In this document: one piece after another, positions 41,373 through 49,556 of the stretch
Layout: every line of letters starts with the position of its first letter
Numbering within the stretch: the stretch's first letter is position 1
Assembly (NCBI GenBank): GCA_001596135.1
Contig: CP014773.1
Coordinates: 248,001 to 312,000, forward strand
Length of the DNA: 64,000 bases
From: Mucilaginibacter sp. PAMC 26640
GTDB taxonomy: Bacteria; Bacteroidota; Bacteroidia; Sphingobacteriales; Sphingobacteriaceae
Direction: 5' to 3'
Notes under the pieces: generated by a model
Told to the model about the DNA's origin: nothing
Databases searched by the model: none
The model's input: the letters and a program-made list of their open reading frames with translations, nothing else
Translations under genes and position numbers: made by a program

Positions 41373-42368
41373 TCATATTTTAACGATCATTTTCCCTTCA
41401 TTGCTGCCTTCAAACAGATCCAGAAATGCTTGTGGAATATTGTCAAAGCCTTCATATATAGTTTCTTTGTAAGTAAGTTTACCCTCCATGAGCCAGGCCG
41501 TTAGTTGTTTTGTTGCTTCCGGGAATTGGGCTGAGAAATCACTGACAATAAACCCCTGTATCAGTGCGCTTTTTTTAACAAGAACAGGTTGTATATAAGG
41601 GCCCATTGTCCGTTCAGGATGGTTGTATAATGAAATCGCGCCGCACAATGGGATTCTTGCGTGTTTATTTATATTACTCAATACATCATCAGATATTTTG
41701 CCGCCCACGTTATCAAAATATATATCAACCCCGTTAGGGCAGGCCGCCAGAATGGCCTGACCCAGATCTATCGTATTTCTATAATTGATCGCTTCATCAA
41801 AATTAAACTTTGTTTTAAGCAGCGTCACCTTCTCATCCGAACCAGCAAGGCCAACAACCCTGCACCCAAGCAGCTTACCCACTTGCCCTGCTACGCTGCC
41901 AACAGCACCGGCTGCCCCCGATACAACTAAAGTTTCCCCAGGCTTTGGTACGCCAATATTGGTGAGCCCTAAATAAGCGGTGAGCCCCGTCATACCCAAA
42001 ATACCCAGGTAGGCCGTTAAATAAGCGGGATCATTCGGAATTACCCTTAAACCGCTCCCGCCCGATACCTGGTACTCCTTCCAATCCAGATTGCCCAAAA
42101 CAAAGTCGCCTATTTTAAAGCTCGTGTTATTAGAATCAATCACCTCGGCTATGATGCCCGATTGTATTGGTTTCTCTAATTCAAATGGAGGGATATATGA
42201 TTCTGTATCATTCATCCTTCCACGCAGGTAAGGATCTACCGAAACATAACGGGTTTTCAGCAACACTTCACCATCATCGGCAGTTGGTATTTCTTCTGTA
42301 TTAGTCTTGAAATCACTGAGGGAGGGTTTCCCTGCCGGTCTCCTGTAAAGGACAATAACTCTATTCAT
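41373..42368 (-). CDS. NADP-dependent oxidoreductase (zinc-free MDR, CurA/leukotriene reductase type)
   Basis: This 331-residue enzyme has an N-terminal GroES-like domain (VSVDPYLRGRMND, no zinc ligands). The Rossmann domain carries LVVSGAAGAVGSVAGQVGKLLG (about residues 148-170), then AGSDEK and GVDIYFDNVGG. It reduces alpha,beta-unsaturated ketones or aldehydes with NADPH. It is transcribed with the DJ-1-like gene and may be the first gene of the pair. It fits carbonyl or electrophile detoxification. Confidence 0.92.
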   Translation of the reverse strand: MNRVIVLYRRPAGKPSLSDFKTNTEEIPTADDGEVLLKTRYVSVDPYLRGRMNDTESYIPPFELEKPIQSGIIAEVIDSNNTSFKIGDFVLGNLDWKEYQVSGGSGLRVIPNDPAYLTAYLGILGMTGLTAYLGLTNIGVPKPGETLVVSGAAGAVGSVAGQVGKLLGCRVVGLAGSDEKVTLLKTKFNFDEAINYRNTIDLGQAILAACPNGVDIYFDNVGGKISDDVLSNINKHARIPLCGAISLYNHPERTMGPYIQPVLVKKSALIQGFIVSDFSAQFPEATKQLTAWLMEGKLTYKETIYEGFDNIPQAFLDLFEGSNEGKMIVKI

Positions 42369-42476
42369 ATTAATTATAACAATAAAAAGCGATAAAAAAC
42401 TTTAACCATCACCTGGTTAAAGATGGGCCATCAAATTCAATTAGACATTACAAAATCTAGAGAATAGCTTACATAA

Positions 42477-42507
42477 TTCACACATTGATATTAGGATTTA
42501 AGGTGTG
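42477..42507. repeat. Inverted repeat TTCACAC / GTGTGAA upstream of the SHOCT gene
   Basis: Seven-base arms flank a loop of about 17 bases in the divergent region between the oxidoreductase gene and the first SHOCT gene. It could be an operator. There is no further support. Confidence 0.3.
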
Positions 42508-42603
42508 AATGATGTAATTAATTAAAAGAATTGCATAACAGATCAGTTGTTGAAAGAAGTCAGATTTGTAGTGTTATATAAATAAACTATTAAAAGGAAC
42601 ATT

Positions 42604-42819
42604 ATGTTTTACTACAACAATTTTTGGGGTATGGATCTTATCTGGTGGTTCATTTGGATCATGCTGCTGATCTGGATCTTTGCCATACCCTATGATATCC
42701 CCTTTCAGCGAAATTCGAAAAACGGCCCTCTGGATATACTGCAAAGGCGGTTTGCCTCCGGCCAGATAAGTTTAGAAGATTACAATGAACGGAAAAAGAT
42801 CATCCAGAGCGATCTGTAA
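42604..42819 (+). CDS. Small SHOCT-domain membrane protein
   Basis: This 71-residue protein has one hydrophobic segment (about 10-28, WWFIWIMLLIWIFAIP). A YDIPFQ linker leads to a C-terminal SHOCT motif (PLDILQRRFASGQISLEDYNERKKII). SHOCT is a short oligomerisation-type domain found at the ends of many stress-related membrane proteins. A close paralogue lies 142 bases downstream, so this is a local duplication. Confidence 0.8.
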   Translation: MFYYNNFWGMDLIWWFIWIMLLIWIFAIPYDIPFQRNSKNGPLDILQRRFASGQISLEDYNERKKIIQSDL

Positions 42820-42961
42820 GTCAGAATAACTAGTTGTATTCCAAACTTTAATCAGGCCCCAAAAAGTGCGAATCATGTAACCTAAAAAATAGAATTTCGT
42901 AATTCAACATTCGTCAAAAGGCAACAATTTTGGTGATACAAATTAAATTAAACAATAAAAG

Positions 42962-43189
42962 ATGTTTTACTATGACAGCCTTGGCGGCATGAACTTTATT
43001 TGGTGGTGTGCATTGATATTGCTGCTGCTTTGGATATTTGTTACCCCTTACGATATTCCAGGTCAGTGGCGTAAAAAGCCCGGCCCCTTCGCCAACTTAC
43101 AAATGCGACTGGCCACAGGTGAAATAGGGCCTGAAGAATACCACGAAAGAAAAGGCCTTATAGAGATCGAAGCGATCAGACATAGCTGA
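42962..43189 (+). CDS. Small SHOCT-domain membrane protein (paralogue)
   Basis: This 75-residue protein shares layout and many residues with the preceding one: an MFYY start, a Trp-rich membrane helix (about 10-28), TPYDIPGQ and a SHOCT tail (PFANLQMRLATGEIGPEEYHERKGLI). A 38-base gap separates it from the cupin gene, so the two may be co-transcribed. Function unknown, probably envelope stress. Confidence 0.8.
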   Translation: MFYYDSLGGMNFIWWCALILLLLWIFVTPYDIPGQWRKKPGPFANLQMRLATGEIGPEEYHERKGLIEIEAIRHS

Positions 43190-43227
43190 TAAACAGCAAT
43201 TTTGCCTTAACCATAAAAACTATCAAA

Positions 43228-43659
43228 ATGAAGAACAGTGAAGACCAGCAAACAAAACCGATGAAAGGTTTTAGTGCACCAATTGAGGCCGTTGTATTGG
43301 AGAACAGTAATTTCCGCAAGGTATTATATACTAGCAATCACCTGCAGGTAGTACTCATGAGTCTGCAGCCAGGAGAAGAAATTGGTGAAGAAATACACAA
43401 TGCCAATGATCAATTCTTTCGTTTTGAAAGTGGCAGCGGGAGATGTATAATCAACGGGAATATTTACAACGTAAAAAATGGGGATGCCATTGTTGTGCCT
43501 GCCGGAGCAAAGCATAATGTGATCAATACGGATGCTGAAAATGAATTAAAAATGTATACAATTTATGCCCCTCCGCATCACAGGGACGGCATCATACGTG
43601 CAACTAAAAAAGATGCAGAGGAAAATCCGGAAAAATTTGAAGGAACAACTACTGAGTAG
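43228..43659 (+). CDS. Cupin-domain protein
   Basis: This 143-residue cytosolic protein has one double-stranded beta-helix. Cupin motif 1 reads GEEIGEEIHNANDQFFRFESG, with His and Glu as possible metal ligands (about 52-72). Motif 2 reads GDAIVVPAGAKHNVIN (about 90-105). Single-domain cupins of this type bind a metal or small sugar/aromatic ligand. No substrate can be named. A good terminator follows. Confidence 0.88.
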   Translation: MKNSEDQQTKPMKGFSAPIEAVVLENSNFRKVLYTSNHLQVVLMSLQPGEEIGEEIHNANDQFFRFESGSGRCIINGNIYNVKNGDAIVVPAGAKHNVINTDAENELKMYTIYAPPHHRDGIIRATKKDAEENPEKFEGTTTE

Positions 43660-43680
43660 TTACTAAACTGCCACAATTAC

Positions 43681-43711
43681 AAAAAACAGGGTGCTGACAA
43701 CCCTGTTTTTT
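43681..43711 (+). terminator. Intrinsic terminator after the cupin gene
   Basis: ACAGGGT (43686-43692) and ACCCTGT (43700-43706) pair around a seven-base loop. A-rich and T-rich flanks extend the stem, with seven T residues at 43706-43712. Confidence 0.9.
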
Positions 43712-43938
43712 TGGTTTACCCATAATTTAAATTTTAATACCTGGGTTAACTGCTTATTTATGACTTAAAACATTATCGCAGCTGATGATGGTCATATCAC
43801 TAAGTGTAGTTTTTCTGGACATTTGATTAATGCCAAAAGGCAGCATCATCAGCTATGAAACAACCGATTATCCGATATTCCACTCTCCTCATCTTTATTA
43901 CATCGCTACCCAGGCAGCTTCTAAATCAGTAGTCTGAA

Positions 43939-44499
43939 ATGAAGATCTACCTAAAAAATATGGTTTGCATCCGCTGTAAAATGCTGGTTGAACAGCAGCT
44001 CAAAAAACTTTCTATTCCATATAAAACAGTTGATTTAGGCGAAGTACAAATGACTGATGCTATTACTGTGGAACAATTGGCAGCCTTTAAGTCGGTTTTG
44101 CAAAAGTTTGGTCTAGAAGTTTTGGACAACAGGAAAAGCTTATTGATAGAAAATATTAAAAAAGTGATCGTAGAAATGATCGAGTATGAGGAATTACCGG
44201 TCAAACTTAATTTCTCCAACCTACTCAGTAAAAAACTAAACTACGATTACACTTACATGGCCAATCTTTTCTCAGAACTTGAAGGAGTAAATGTTGGGCA
44301 CTATCTAATCACACATAAAATTGAAAGAGTAAAAGAATTATTAGTCTGCGATAAGCTTTCACTCAAAGACATATCATACAAAATGCACTACAGCAGCGTA
44401 GCTCACCTATGTCATCAATTTAAAAAAATAACCGGCTTAACGCCTTCACACTTTAAAAGAGTTAAAGAGCAGTCGAACTTAATGGGGTTGACAAGCTAA
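43939..44499 (+). CDS. Small CxxC-domain/AraC-type transcription regulator
   Basis: This 186-residue protein has an N-terminal region (1-70) that looks like a short heavy-metal-associated (HMA) ferredoxin-like fold with VCIRCKMLVEQQL, where Cys11 and Cys14 form a CxxC. An AraC/XylS helix-turn-helix pair follows (about 85-180: LSLKDISYKMHYSSVAHLCHQF and TGLTPSHFKR). The AraC half lacks the usual sugar-binding domain, so metal or thiol sensing through the CxxC is plausible. A paralogue follows 166 bases downstream. It is probably a metal- or redox-responsive activator. Confidence 0.8.
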   Translation: MKIYLKNMVCIRCKMLVEQQLKKLSIPYKTVDLGEVQMTDAITVEQLAAFKSVLQKFGLEVLDNRKSLLIENIKKVIVEMIEYEELPVKLNFSNLLSKKLNYDYTYMANLFSELEGVNVGHYLITHKIERVKELLVCDKLSLKDISYKMHYSSVAHLCHQFKKITGLTPSHFKRVKEQSNLMGLTS

Positions 44500-44665
44500 A
44501 TACAGTTCTTTTTTTTATCCATATCCATGTTAGCGACAAAGAGCATCAACATAATGGATGTAAATGAGCCGTTTCAATCAAGGTACCATCAGCCGCAGCG
44601 CACTTATATTGCAGCCGGTGGCATTTTGACATTTCCTCTTATATAACAAGCCGATACTTTCAAAC

Positions 44666-45229
44666 ATGAAACTTTACGTCAAAAACATGGTCTGCATCCG
44701 TTGCAAAATACTTGTCATGCAGGAACTCAAACGGCTCTCCTGCCATTATGTAACCGTAGAGCTAGGCGAAGTGGAGATTGTAGAGGATTTTTCAGCGGCG
44801 CAGCTGATACTATTTAAAACGACCTTGCAAAAATATGGCCTGGAGTTGATGGACGACAAAAAGAGCATCCTGATCGAAAAAATCAAAAAGGTAATTATTG
44901 AGCTCGTACATTATGCTGATGAACCGGCGAAAATCAATTTTTCCAACTATTTAAGTGAAAAGCTTAACCATGACTATACTTATATGGCAAATCTTTTTTC
45001 TAGTGTAGTGGGAATTAATATCGAGCATTACCTGATTATTCATAAAATTGAAAGGGTGAAGGAATTATTAGTTTACGATGAGCTATCGCTTACTCAAATA
45101 GCAGATAAGCTACATTATAGCAGCGTGGCCCATTTATCTAACCAGTTTAAAAAGATCACCAGCCTTACACCGTCTCATTTCAAAAAAAGCAGCGAGAACC
45201 GGCAAAAGGGCTTGGTAAACCCTTGCTGA
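44666..45229 (+). CDS. Small CxxC-domain/AraC-type transcription regulator (paralogue)
   Basis: This 187-residue protein is closely similar to the preceding regulator along its whole length, with the same MVCIRCK Cys11/Cys14 pair and AraC helices (LSLTQIADKLHYSSVAHLSNQF, TSLTPSHFKK). Tandem duplication followed by divergence is clear from the aligned framework (NMVCIRCK, YTYMANLF, KIERVKELLV). The two may form heterodimers or respond to different metals. A hairpin terminator follows. Confidence 0.8.
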   Translation: MKLYVKNMVCIRCKILVMQELKRLSCHYVTVELGEVEIVEDFSAAQLILFKTTLQKYGLELMDDKKSILIEKIKKVIIELVHYADEPAKINFSNYLSEKLNHDYTYMANLFSSVVGINIEHYLIIHKIERVKELLVYDELSLTQIADKLHYSSVAHLSNQFKKITSLTPSHFKKSSENRQKGLVNPC

Positions 45230-45252
45230 AATTTGTAAAACACACTCAAAAA

Positions 45253-45288
45253 AGCATCTGCCATAGCTATATGTGCCAGGCAGATGCT
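45253..45288. terminator. Bidirectional hairpin terminator
   Basis: The arms AGCATCTGCC (45253-45262) and GGCAGATGCT (45279-45288) are perfectly complementary around a 16-base loop. An A/T-rich flank on either side suits termination of the plus-strand regulator and of the minus-strand flavin-oxidase gene region. Confidence 0.8.
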
Positions 45289-45299
45289 ATAAAAGAGGA

Positions 45300-45488
45300 T
45301 TAATCAATAATGAGGCTTAGTGTAACAGGAAGTTGGCTTTTATGTAATGGTAAGCGCAGAACATTCACACCAAAAATTACCGCTTTGGTAAAATTTTGCA
45401 TCACTAAATGCAATAGTAACCGAGGCTGCAGTTCCATTTTTTTATCCTTTTGGATGGTCTGGCCGAAGGTCTTTAAGATAGAAATCAT
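45300..45488 (-). CDS. Possible 62-residue ORF overlapping the oxidase stop codon
   Basis: An ATG at 45488 overlaps the TGA of the pyridoxamine-oxidase-like gene (ATGA arrangement). The frame stays open for 62 residues and ends just before the hairpin terminator. No domain is recognisable, and composition is not clearly protein-like. Real small genes in such a coupled position exist, but chance is a strong alternative. Confidence 0.2.
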   Translation of the reverse strand: MISILKTFGQTIQKDKKMELQPRLLLHLVMQNFTKAVIFGVNVLRLPLHKSQLPVTLSLIID

Positions 45489-45937
45489 CTATTTTCAAAC
45501 CGGCCTGTTTTTTTATGAAGAATGATCTTATACATGATCAATTCAATCGTGGTTCCGATATCACCTTCCTCATCTGCAAAACCATGCTCTCTGGTAACAG
45601 AGTCGTCGATAATATATGGGGTAACCCTGTCTGTCAACTGCTGCAATACATTTTGCTGTTCAACCATATCGGTAATCTCTTCAAACCTCCCCCAGGCAAT
45701 CACAGTTTGCCAATTGGTAATATCCTTGATGTTCTCTACCTCGAAACATACTTCTGGATTTTCCCGCATCATACTGATCTTCATCCCTTTTGCAGAATGG
45801 CAGTAAATATTCGCCCCGTCATACACATAATTTACCGGAACTATATATACCATTCCGGCTGATTGGCAGCCAATCCTTCCTGTCAGTTCGGTTTTCAGTA
45901 AGGCATCTATTTGAATATCGTTGAGTTCTCTTAACAT
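45485..45937 (-). CDS. Pyridoxamine 5'-phosphate oxidase-like flavin-binding protein
   Basis: This 150-residue cytosolic protein has the split-barrel FMN-binding fold. RIGCQSAGMVYIVPVNYVYDG forms the first strands, and IYCHSAKGMKISMMRENPEVCFEVENI follows (about 45-75), the typical FMN-phosphate-binding region. NWQTVIAWGRFEEITD completes the core. Such proteins are often nitroimidazole-resistance or heme/F420-type oxidoreductases; the exact reaction is unknown. It stands alone on the minus strand between the AraC paralogues and the hypothetical gene at 46.1 kb. Confidence 0.88.
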   Translation of the reverse strand: MLRELNDIQIDALLKTELTGRIGCQSAGMVYIVPVNYVYDGANIYCHSAKGMKISMMRENPEVCFEVENIKDITNWQTVIAWGRFEEITDMVEQQNVLQQLTDRVTPYIIDDSVTREHGFADEEGDIGTTIELIMYKIILHKKTGRFENR

Positions 45938-46057
45938 TTTCTTAATTATTGCTTTTACAATTAGATTTTATTGGCTTAGCTAAATACTGCTGCAATAATT
46001 AATATATCATGTGCAGTAACCGAATTTTTCAATTGCATCGTGTTTTTGGTTATTTAT

Positions 46058-46477
46058 TTAAGCCGTTAAAAATTTATTTTCGCGCATAACGCCCTCTGCC
46101 AGTTTGAAGAGCTCCTTTTTAACGTTATAATATTCTGCGGTTAGCATGCTGATCAGATCGGATAACGTATTGTTTTCAATTGCTAAGTAAGAGATATCTT
46201 CAGTAGCTTGATTTTCAGCAATAAGGCTAAAACGATCCAGTTGCATACTGCATTGCATATGGGCATCGTTGATGTCTGATTGCAGCTTTAATAACTTCAT
46301 GCCGACATTTTTTAATTGGGAAACGTCAGTAGGCTCAAATAAGCGGATGAAATAATCACGCTCTAAATGACGAAGAAAATTGGTTTCAATTTGAAAGAAT
46401 TCCAGGTCGGAGACCCAGCGTTTGGTGCTGATGTAATATTGCTCTGCACGTTCAGACATTTCAGTTATGTTTTCCAT
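46058..46477 (-). CDS. Hypothetical all-helical protein
   Basis: This 139-residue protein starts at the inner ATG at 46477 (MENITEMSERAEQYY). The frame extends 34 residues upstream from 46579, but that part has low-complexity, non-coding character. The protein is predicted mostly helical with no membrane segment and no motif I recognise. Several residues (Lys, Glu, Met, Leu) suggest a coiled bundle. It lies between the flavin protein and the aldehyde dehydrogenase, both on the same strand. Function unknown. Confidence 0.55.
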   Translation of the reverse strand: MENITEMSERAEQYYISTKRWVSDLEFFQIETNFLRHLERDYFIRLFEPTDVSQLKNVGMKLLKLQSDINDAHMQCSMQLDRFSLIAENQATEDISYLAIENNTLSDLISMLTAEYYNVKKELFKLAEGVMRENKFLTA

Positions 46478-46630
46478 TTGGTATGATTGATTTGCGATAT
46501 CGATTGGTAAAACGGTACCCGTTAAATTAATAGTGTAAATTTCAGGAAACGCCGTGGAACCATTCGTGACGCGTGTCAAGAGAATAAGTGATACGCAACA
46601 TTACCACCAGTTTCATGTGGCGGTTTCTTA

Positions 46631-46661
46631 AAAAAACCGGAGACTATATTGCTAGCCTCCG
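46631..46661 (-). terminator. Intrinsic terminator after the aldehyde dehydrogenase gene
   Basis: On the minus strand CGGAG (46661-46657) and CTCCG (46642-46638) pair and are followed by G and a run of seven T residues. An alternative CGGTTT/AAACCG stem overlaps it. Confidence 0.7.
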
Positions 46662-46702
46662 ATCTGGATAAATTATAAAATTAGGCGATTGGATCTATCA
46701 GA

Positions 46703-48085
46703 CTAAAATGGATCTGCATATTCACTAAACCTGATTAGTTTTTTATTAACGAACTCTTCTACCCCAAGAGCAGATAGTTCTCGCCCGTAACCGGAACGTT
46801 TTGTTCCACCAAAGGGCAGGTCAGGCTGTGTCCAAGTAGGGTGATTGATAAATACCATACCGGTATCGATCATGGCTGCTACATTTTCGCCTCTTTTTTT
46901 ATTGGCAGTAAATACCGAACCGCCAAGGCCAAATGGTGAGTCATTGGCCAGTCTGATGGCATCGACTTCATCCTTAACACGATAGAACGAGGCTACCGGG
47001 CCAAACAATTCTTCATAATATGCTGCCATGCCGGGTTTAATATCAGTTAATATCGTAACCTCCATAAAAGCTCCGGGCCGTTCAATGCGTTTGCCACCAA
47101 GGATTACCTTGGCTCCGGCATCAACAGAACGCTGTACCTGGTCGGCAAGCTGCACAGCAGCTGCCTCACTGCTTAACGGGCCTAACTCTGTAGCACTATC
47201 CATCGGATCGCCTACTTTTAAACCGGTTAGCTTCGATTTAAATTTAGTTAGAAACTCGTCTGCGACGGCCTCAACTACGATAAACCTTTTAGCCGCAACA
47301 CAGCATTGCCCGGTATTATTCATTCGGCCGATAACCGCCCAGGCCACTGCCTGATCAATGTCGGCATCTTCCAAAACAATAAAGGCATCACTACCCCCCA
47401 GTTCCAGAACAGATTTTTTCAACGCCTTACCAGCTGCTGCAGCCAAACTTGCACCCGCCAGTTCGCTGCCCGTAAGAGATACGCCTTTAATACGTTCATC
47501 GGCGATATAGCCGGACACATGCGCGCCTGAAATGAAAAGGTTTGTATATAACCCTTTAGGTGCACCCGCCTCTAAAAATATATCTGCTATGGCCTGTGCA
47601 CATTGCGGCACGTTAGAGGCGTGTTTAACCAAAACCACATTGCCGATCATAATGTTGGGTGCCGCAAAACGGGCTACCTGGTAAAACGGGAAATTCCAAG
47701 GCTCCACACCCAGCAGCACGCCAATTGGGCTTTTCTTAATGTATGCCTTGCCAAATTCCGGCTTCAAATGCTCGTCAGCCAAAAACTGTTCACCATTGGT
47801 GGCGTAATAGTCAACGATATCTGCACTTAGTGAAATCTCACCCTTGCTTTGGGCATATAGTTTTCCCATCTCCAAAGTAATTAATTTAGCAAGCTGGTCC
47901 GATCTTTCCCGCATGATCTGCGCAACACGGTGCAATACTTCTGCTCTGCGGGAAAATGGACTGGTACGCCAGGCCTTAAAACAATCTTCTGCCTGCGCTA
48001 TTGCGGCATTAACCGTATCAGAACTCATTTCTTCAAATGTTTTAACAACCATGTTGTTAAAGGGATTAATAGTCGCTATAGGCAT
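46703..48085 (-). CDS. NAD(P)-dependent aldehyde dehydrogenase (succinate-semialdehyde type)
   Basis: This 460-residue enzyme covers the full ALDH fold. It has an N-terminal INPFNNMVVKTFEEMS start and GVEPWNFPFYQ. The cofactor loop is GVSLTGSELAG, catalytic Glu is in LELGGSDAFIV, and catalytic Cys is in NTGQCCVAAKRF. The closing motif is LPFGGTKRSGYGREL. It oxidises an aldehyde, likely succinate semialdehyde, to the acid. An FNR-like near-match (TGAT-N4-GTCA, 48169-48180) lies about 85 bases upstream. An 87-residue ALDH-like N-domain is encoded at 51.2 kb. Confidence 0.93.
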   Translation of the reverse strand: MPIATINPFNNMVVKTFEEMSSDTVNAAIAQAEDCFKAWRTSPFSRRAEVLHRVAQIMRERSDQLAKLITLEMGKLYAQSKGEISLSADIVDYYATNGEQFLADEHLKPEFGKAYIKKSPIGVLLGVEPWNFPFYQVARFAAPNIMIGNVVLVKHASNVPQCAQAIADIFLEAGAPKGLYTNLFISGAHVSGYIADERIKGVSLTGSELAGASLAAAAGKALKKSVLELGGSDAFIVLEDADIDQAVAWAVIGRMNNTGQCCVAAKRFIVVEAVADEFLTKFKSKLTGLKVGDPMDSATELGPLSSEAAAVQLADQVQRSVDAGAKVILGGKRIERPGAFMEVTILTDIKPGMAAYYEELFGPVASFYRVKDEVDAIRLANDSPFGLGGSVFTANKKRGENVAAMIDTGMVFINHPTWTQPDLPFGGTKRSGYGRELSALGVEEFVNKKLIRFSEYADPF

Positions 48086-48213
48086 AATGAGTATTTTATA
48101 AACGGACCACTTTTATTAGGGTCGCGAATTCTCTCTGCAAAACTCACGATTTAGATTTCACAAAGCGATGATACCGGTCACCCGGCAAACTGATCGTCAT
48201 CAGCTTTATTAAT

Positions 48214-48558
48214 TTATTCACTGAGCAGGTAATAAGTGAGTAAGCTGATGAAATCGCTTACACCATCTTTGATCCTGGCCAAATGGCTAAACACTTTCTC
48301 ATGGTCCAGGCGCTCGTAATATTGTTCGATCAATGAAGCAGAAAGCTGGATATTTGTTAATGGAGAACGCAGATCGTGCGACGCTTTGGCCAGGAAAGTG
48401 ATTTTCGCTTGGTTAATATCGATTTGCTTTTGTAGCAGTGCATGTAGCAGAGCGTTCTCCGCTTCCAGCTGATCGATCCGCTCAAGTGTTAAGTTGTGTT
48501 TTTTCTCTTTTAAAATTTGCGGTTTCATGAGCAGGTTTGATGTATTGTCCATGATCAT
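48214..48558 (-). CDS. Isolated HisKA (DHp) domain protein without kinase domain
   Basis: This 114-residue protein has an N-terminal helix (residues 20-50) leading to a DHp dimerisation domain with a conserved His in LAKASHDLRSPLTNIQLSA (about 64-82). It then ends at YYLLSE with no HATPase. It overlaps the MlaD gene by 4 bases (ATGA), and a second ATG at 48552 is possible. A histidine phosphotransfer or decoy-dimer role is possible. It could also be a remnant of a larger kinase, but the tidy coupling to mlaD argues for a retained gene. Confidence 0.75.
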   Translation of the reverse strand: MIMDNTSNLLMKPQILKEKKHNLTLERIDQLEAENALLHALLQKQIDINQAKITFLAKASHDLRSPLTNIQLSASLIEQYYERLDHEKVFSHLARIKDGVSDFISLLTYYLLSE

Positions 48559-49553
48559 TTACCTATCTTGGCCAGACTATCCTTTTTGTGCTGCTTATCC
48601 CGATTTTTGAAAAAGCCTTTAAACAGGAAATTATGTTTCAACGCCTCCATATTTTGATTAAAGCCGTCGGTGCCTTTTTGCAAGTTATCCAGGCTCAGGC
48701 TGATGTTTTTGGTCATTGCAGAATCTTTCAGCAGGCCGTGCACTGGTCCCTTTCCGTAGGAAAGATCATGATCAACGTTTTTTACCACCTGCTGCAGCTG
48801 TCCGGTCATCTGCTCAGCATGTTCAGCTGCCGAGCGAATATTGCCTACGGCAATTTTGAGATCGCCTGCTACTGCCGGATCTGAAATCAAAACACCTGCT
48901 GCGCCCTTGCCTTGTTTAACCTGCCCAATCAGATCATTCAGCCCTCTTGTCAAATTACCAGCATTAGAACTGGCCTGATTGATGCTTTTTAAGGAAGATC
49001 GCAAGCTTACACCAATGGTTTGGTCATTCAGTAATTTGACCAGAGCGCTGCTGTCGATCCCCAGCACTGCATTTTTCAAGCTTTCAGATATCGTGGCAAT
49101 ATTATTATTGGTCTTGGATAAGGTCAGCAGCATCTCATCGGTACTGATCATCTTTTGTGCGGCGAGTACATCCCCGGTATTCACCATTGGGCTGATGCCT
49201 TTATTTGCCTGGATATTAACCACTTTGTTTCCCATTAGCCCTTCTGTACCTATTGCAGCCAAAGCGTTTTTGTGGATAAAAGCACTTGTTTTGTTATCAA
49301 TTGCTAGGATCACCTCAATTAGCGTATCGTTGATCATCGTGATCTTTTTAACGGTGCCTGCCTGGATACCGGAAAAAAGTACATTGTTCCCCTCCATTAA
49401 GCCATTAAGATTATTAAAGCGGACCTTCAGTTCGAAGCCGCTACCAAAAATGTTCCGGTTTTTACCGATCATATAAAAGGATGTCATTAATACCAGCAAA
49501 CCAGCCAGTACAAATACACCCAGTTTAATATTATTTGCACCTTTATTTGCCAT
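48555..49553 (-). CDS. MlaD-type MCE lipid-transport protein
   Basis: This 332-residue periplasmic protein has an N-terminal membrane anchor (about 9-28, LGVFVLAGLLVLMTSFYMIG). The MCE/MlaD domain follows (about 33-120: FKLKVRFNNLNGLMEGNNV-type start, VLFSGIQAGTVKKITM, VIL...LMGNKVVNI). A long helical tail contains repeated coiled segments. Together with the downstream ATPase and permease it forms an Mla-like ring transporter moving phospholipids between the membranes. Gene order in transcription is mlaE-mlaF-mlaD, with 3- and 1-base gaps. Confidence 0.9.
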   Translation of the reverse strand: MANKGANNIKLGVFVLAGLLVLMTSFYMIGKNRNIFGSGFELKVRFNNLNGLMEGNNVLFSGIQAGTVKKITMINDTLIEVILAIDNKTSAFIHKNALAAIGTEGLMGNKVVNIQANKGISPMVNTGDVLAAQKMISTDEMLLTLSKTNNNIATISESLKNAVLGIDSSALVKLLNDQTIGVSLRSSLKSINQASSNAGNLTRGLNDLIGQVKQGKGAAGVLISDPAVAGDLKIAVGNIRSAAEHAEQMTGQLQQVVKNVDHDLSYGKGPVHGLLKDSAMTKNISLSLDNLQKGTDGFNQNMEALKHNFLFKGFFKNRDKQHKKDSLAKIGK

Positions 49554-49556
49554 GAT

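Noticed and set aside
48979..49476. 165-codon plus-strand ORF within mlaD
   Set aside because: It is antisense to the MCE domain and its helical tail; composition is hydrophobic by strand complement only.
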